From an uncultured Eubacterium sp. (GTDB taxonomy: Bacteria > Bacillota > Clostridia > Peptostreptococcales > Anaerovoracaceae), in contig CANBFZ010000154.1 in assembly GCA_947367725.1 (NCBI GenBank), positions 1 through 5,288 of the forward strand: DNA of 5,288 nucleotides, in the 5' to 3' direction. Below are positions 5,134-5,288 of this stretch, in pieces (position 1 is the first letter of the stretch; each line of letters begins with the position of its first letter). A program made the translations under genes and the position numbers. The notes beneath the pieces were generated by a model. The model ran no database searches. It was not told the origin of the DNA and saw nothing but the letters and a program-made list of their open reading frames with translations.

Positions 5134-5282
5134 AAAAATATACATAGTTTTAGAGGTGCAGCTACAAGGTTAATAGGAGAAATGAAAAAAATATTGTTAA
5201 AAATATAACAAATATGTAACGAAGAAGGGCAATATACAAATAATTATAGAAAGAATTTTTACTATTAGGAGAAAGCGATTTT
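5134..5282. other. AT-rich intergenic spacer with a small dyad
   Basis: About 150 bp of strongly AT-rich DNA without a convincing gene. It contains TTGTTA (5194-5199) facing TAACAA (5206-5211), a 6-bp dyad with a 6-nt centre. This could be an operator for the gene starting at 5283 or chance in AT-rich sequence. An 8-codon ORF (MKKILLKI, 5182-5208) lies over it but its Shine-Dalgarno is only 2 nt from the ATG. No well-spaced -35/-10 pair stands out, and no intrinsic terminator is seen after the truncated ORF. Confidence 0.4.
5267..5272 (+). promoter_or_regulatory. Ribosome binding site of the gene at the right edge
   Basis: AGGAGA lies 10 nt before the ATG at 5283, good spacing for a Firmicute gene. 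Confidence 0.6.
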
Positions 5283-5288
5283 ATGTTA
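5283..5288 (+). CDS. Start of an unidentified gene (3' part outside window)
   Basis: Only ATG TTA is visible. The call rests on the well-placed AGGAGA just upstream and the long non-coding spacer before it. The product cannot be guessed. Confidence 0.4.

Noticed and set aside
5182..5208. Eight-codon leader peptide MKKILLKI
   Set aside because: AGGAG is only 2 nt from the ATG, and no attenuator-like structure or regulatory codon run is seen.

Overview
The window carries most of a citrate lyase gene cluster from what looks like an anaerobic Firmicute (Clostridia-like). The protein sequences, purine-rich ribosome binding sites and overlapping ATGA gene junctions suggest this, but genus and species cannot be read from the window. 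All clearly recognised genes are on the + strand.

Layout: the 3' part of citG (prosthetic-group precursor synthase, cut by the left edge), then citD (acyl carrier subunit), citE (citryl-ACP lyase) and citF (ACP transferase). These four genes overlap or lie 3 bp apart, so they are almost certainly one transcription unit. An intergenic stretch of about 370 bp follows and is almost wholly occupied by a periodic array of inverted repeats. Then come citC (citrate lyase ligase), a small GNAT acetyltransferase translationally coupled to it, a short ORF that looks like the N-terminal remnant of a DUF6194-like protein, an AT-rich spacer, and a ribosome binding site with the first two codons of another gene at the right edge.

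The cit genes work together. CitG makes the triphosphoribosyl-dephospho-CoA precursor. A CitX-type transferase, not in the window, would attach it to a serine of CitD, and CitC acetylates the resulting thiol using ATP and acetate. CitF then exchanges acetate for citrate on the carrier, and CitE splits citryl-ACP into oxaloacetate and acetyl-ACP. Citramalate lyase uses homologous subunits, so citrate is the likely but not proven substrate.

The most unusual object is the array at about 3099-3446. It consists of 44-bp units whose ends are inverted repeats (TTTGCACAACC / GGTTGTGCAAA), separated by 19-20 bp divergent segments, with a 63-64 bp period. Two core types alternate, giving a 126-bp higher-order period. 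It resembles a CRISPR array superficially but does not behave like one. A second unexpected structure is a run of three perfect GC-rich hairpins inside citG (112-183). The DNA becomes visibly more AT-rich downstream of citC.
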